NCBI GenBank assembly: GCA_024742655.1
Contig: JANSYB010000063.1
Span: 1 to 8,557 of the forward strand
Source: Paracoccaceae bacterium
GTDB lineage: Bacteria > Pseudomonadota > Alphaproteobacteria > Rhodobacterales > Rhodobacteraceae
Direction of reading: 5' to 3'
Length of the DNA stretch: 8,557 bases
A program made the position numbers and the translations under genes. Within the stretch, counting starts at the first letter, position 1; every line of letters begins with the position of its first letter. Below the pieces are notes generated by a model. The model ran no database searches. It had not been told where the DNA came from and saw nothing but the letters and a program-made list of their open reading frames with translations. This document shows, one piece after another, positions 7,813 to 8,557 of this stretch.

Positions 7813-7862
7813 GTCTTCATCTGGCTCAAAATACCTCGGGGGTTTGGGGGCAGAGCCCCCAA
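7813..7862 (-). repeat. Interspersed intergenic repeat, second copy, inverted
   Basis: Read on the minus strand this has the same order as the first copy: a strong hairpin TTGGGGGC/GCCCCCAA (7844-7851 with 7855-7862, 3-base loop), then CCCCCGAGGTATTTTGAG, then CCAGATGAAGACGAG. The two copies face each other about 14 bases apart, like a REP/BIME pair. The remaining sequence of the 300-bp gap 7683-7982 shows no gene or clear promoter. Confidence 0.65.
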
Positions 7863-7982
7863 GGCCGGCGCGCCCCGAAGGCAAGAAGGGACGCGATCCG
7901 GGCCGATCGCGCATCAAGCGCTTTGGCCATTCATCGGCGCGTGTGTCTCACTGGACAACGCCATGCGCTGCTCGAGATCCGG

Positions 7983-8345
7983 ATGCTGACCCGCGACGCC
8001 TTCAACGCCTATTGCGCCACCTTGCCGGCCACGACCCACGTGGTGCAATGGGGCAATGCCGATGTGTGGAAGGTGGGCGGAAAGGTGTTTGCCATCGCGG
8101 GCTGGAACAATGGCAAGGACGCCTACACGTTCAAGGCCAGCGAGATGGCCTACGAGATCTTGCAGGATCAGCCCGGGATCCGCCCCGCGCCCTACCTTGC
8201 CTCGCGCGGAATGAAATGGCTGCAGGTGCATGACGATCCGGGCCTCGGCGACGAGAGCCTGAAGCAACATCTCGCGGCGTCCTACGATATGGTCGTGGCC
8301 AAACTGACGAAGAAGAAACGTGCTGATCTGGGGTTGATGCCATGA
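7983..8345 (+). CDS. MmcQ/YjbR family protein
   Basis: The 120-residue product matches the MmcQ/YjbR (DUF419) family in length and pattern: an N-terminal helix ([15 protein letters not shown]), then [24 protein letters not shown] (39-62) with the family's [15 protein letters not shown] core, and the C-terminal [10 protein letters not shown] and [17 protein letters not shown]. YjbR-like proteins have a fold resembling double-wing DNA-binding domains, but their role is not settled. The start at 7983 matches the family; an in-frame ATG at 7923 would add 20 unrelated residues. The ribosome binding site is weak (GAGAT, 6 bases upstream or less). Its TGA overlaps the ATG of kynU (ATGA), so the two genes are very likely cotranscribed and translationally coupled. 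Confidence 0.9.
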   Translation: MLTRDAFNAYCATLPATTHVVQWGNADVWKVGGKVFAIAGWNNGKDAYTFKASEMAYEILQDQPGIRPAPYLASRGMKWLQVHDDPGLGDESLKQHLAASYDMVVAKLTKKKRADLGLMP

Positions 8346-8557
8346 GTGATTTCACCGCCACCCGTGCAATGTTCGAGCTGCCTGACGGGGTCACCTATCT
8401 TGACGGCAATTCGCTGGGCCCCCTGCCCCGCGCCGCCACGGAGCGCATGGCACAGGTGATGCGGGACGAGTGGGGGCAGATGCTGATCACCGGGTGGAAC
8501 CGCGCGGGATGGATGGCGCAGCCCGCCCGCATGGGCGACCGAATCGCGCGGCTGATC
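8342..8557 (+). CDS. kynU: Kynureninase, N-terminal part only
   Basis: The first 72 codons of kynureninase, cut by the window edge. The PLP-dependent enzyme splits L-kynurenine into anthranilate and alanine (and 3-hydroxykynurenine likewise) in tryptophan breakdown. The opening [19 protein letters not shown] (11-29) is the family hallmark, and GWNRAGWM (52-59) is the usual next conserved segment. The catalytic PLP lysine lies beyond the window. The start overlaps the stop of the MmcQ/YjbR gene by 4 bp. The rest of the kynurenine genes (dioxygenase, formamidase) may follow outside the window. Confidence 0.93.
   Translation, partial: MSDFTATRAMFELPDGVTYLDGNSLGPLPRAATERMAQVMRDEWGQMLITGWNRAGWMAQPARMGDRIARLI

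Noticed and set aside
6807..7862. N-terminal extension of the MBL-fold protein
   Set aside because: The frame is open but runs antisense through the SDR gene; the signal peptide, strong Shine-Dalgarno and promoter all point to the start at 6806.
7684..7989. Plus-strand open frame through the repeat region
   Set aside because: It covers the intergenic repeats, has no ribosome binding site and overlaps the MmcQ/YjbR start in another frame.

Overview
The window looks like a piece of chromosome from a marine alphaproteobacterium of the Rhodobacteraceae (Roseobacter group). The grounds are high GC content, a single-polypeptide PntA followed by PntB, a DUF3422 membrane protein of alphaproteobacterial type, and a pair of intergenic repeats that resemble a dispersed repeat I recall from Rhodobacteraceae genomes. 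This placement is inference from recognition, not from a search.

Layout, left to right. (1) 1-125, minus: the first 41 codons of an exported c-type cytochrome, cut by the window edge. (2) 316-1596, minus: a DUF3422 protein with a C-terminal membrane hairpin. (3) 1863-1982, minus: a 39-residue lysine-rich protein of unknown function, with its own Shine-Dalgarno, a convincing downstream hairpin terminator (1807-1844) and an AT-rich upstream region holding a perfect 15-bp palindrome. (4) 2136-5224, minus: pntA-pntB, the proton-translocating NAD(P) transhydrogenase, starting from a TTG codon and ending at a strong terminator (2081-2110). (5) 5360-6806, minus: a periplasmic metallo-beta-lactamase-fold protein followed by a small membrane methyltransferase, probably one transcription unit driven by a good sigma70-type promoter at 6832-6861. 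(6) 6933-7682, plus: a short-chain dehydrogenase/reductase transcribed divergently, with an inverted repeat just before its ribosome binding site. (7) 7683-7982: a 300-bp gap holding two facing copies of an interspersed repeat. (8) 7983-8557, plus: a MmcQ/YjbR-family gene overlapping by 4 bp the start of kynU (kynureninase), which runs off the right edge.

Functionally this is mostly housekeeping and metabolism: redox balance (PntAB, making NADPH from NADH at the cost of proton motive force), tryptophan catabolism (KynU), a generic oxidoreductase and envelope proteins. I see no phage, insertion sequence, CRISPR array, tRNA or rRNA. I found no clearly new multi-gene system. The best candidates for a second look are the MBL-fold protein, whose HxHxDH metal motif is almost entirely replaced while the later ligands remain; the tiny lysine-rich protein; and the structured leader of the SDR gene.
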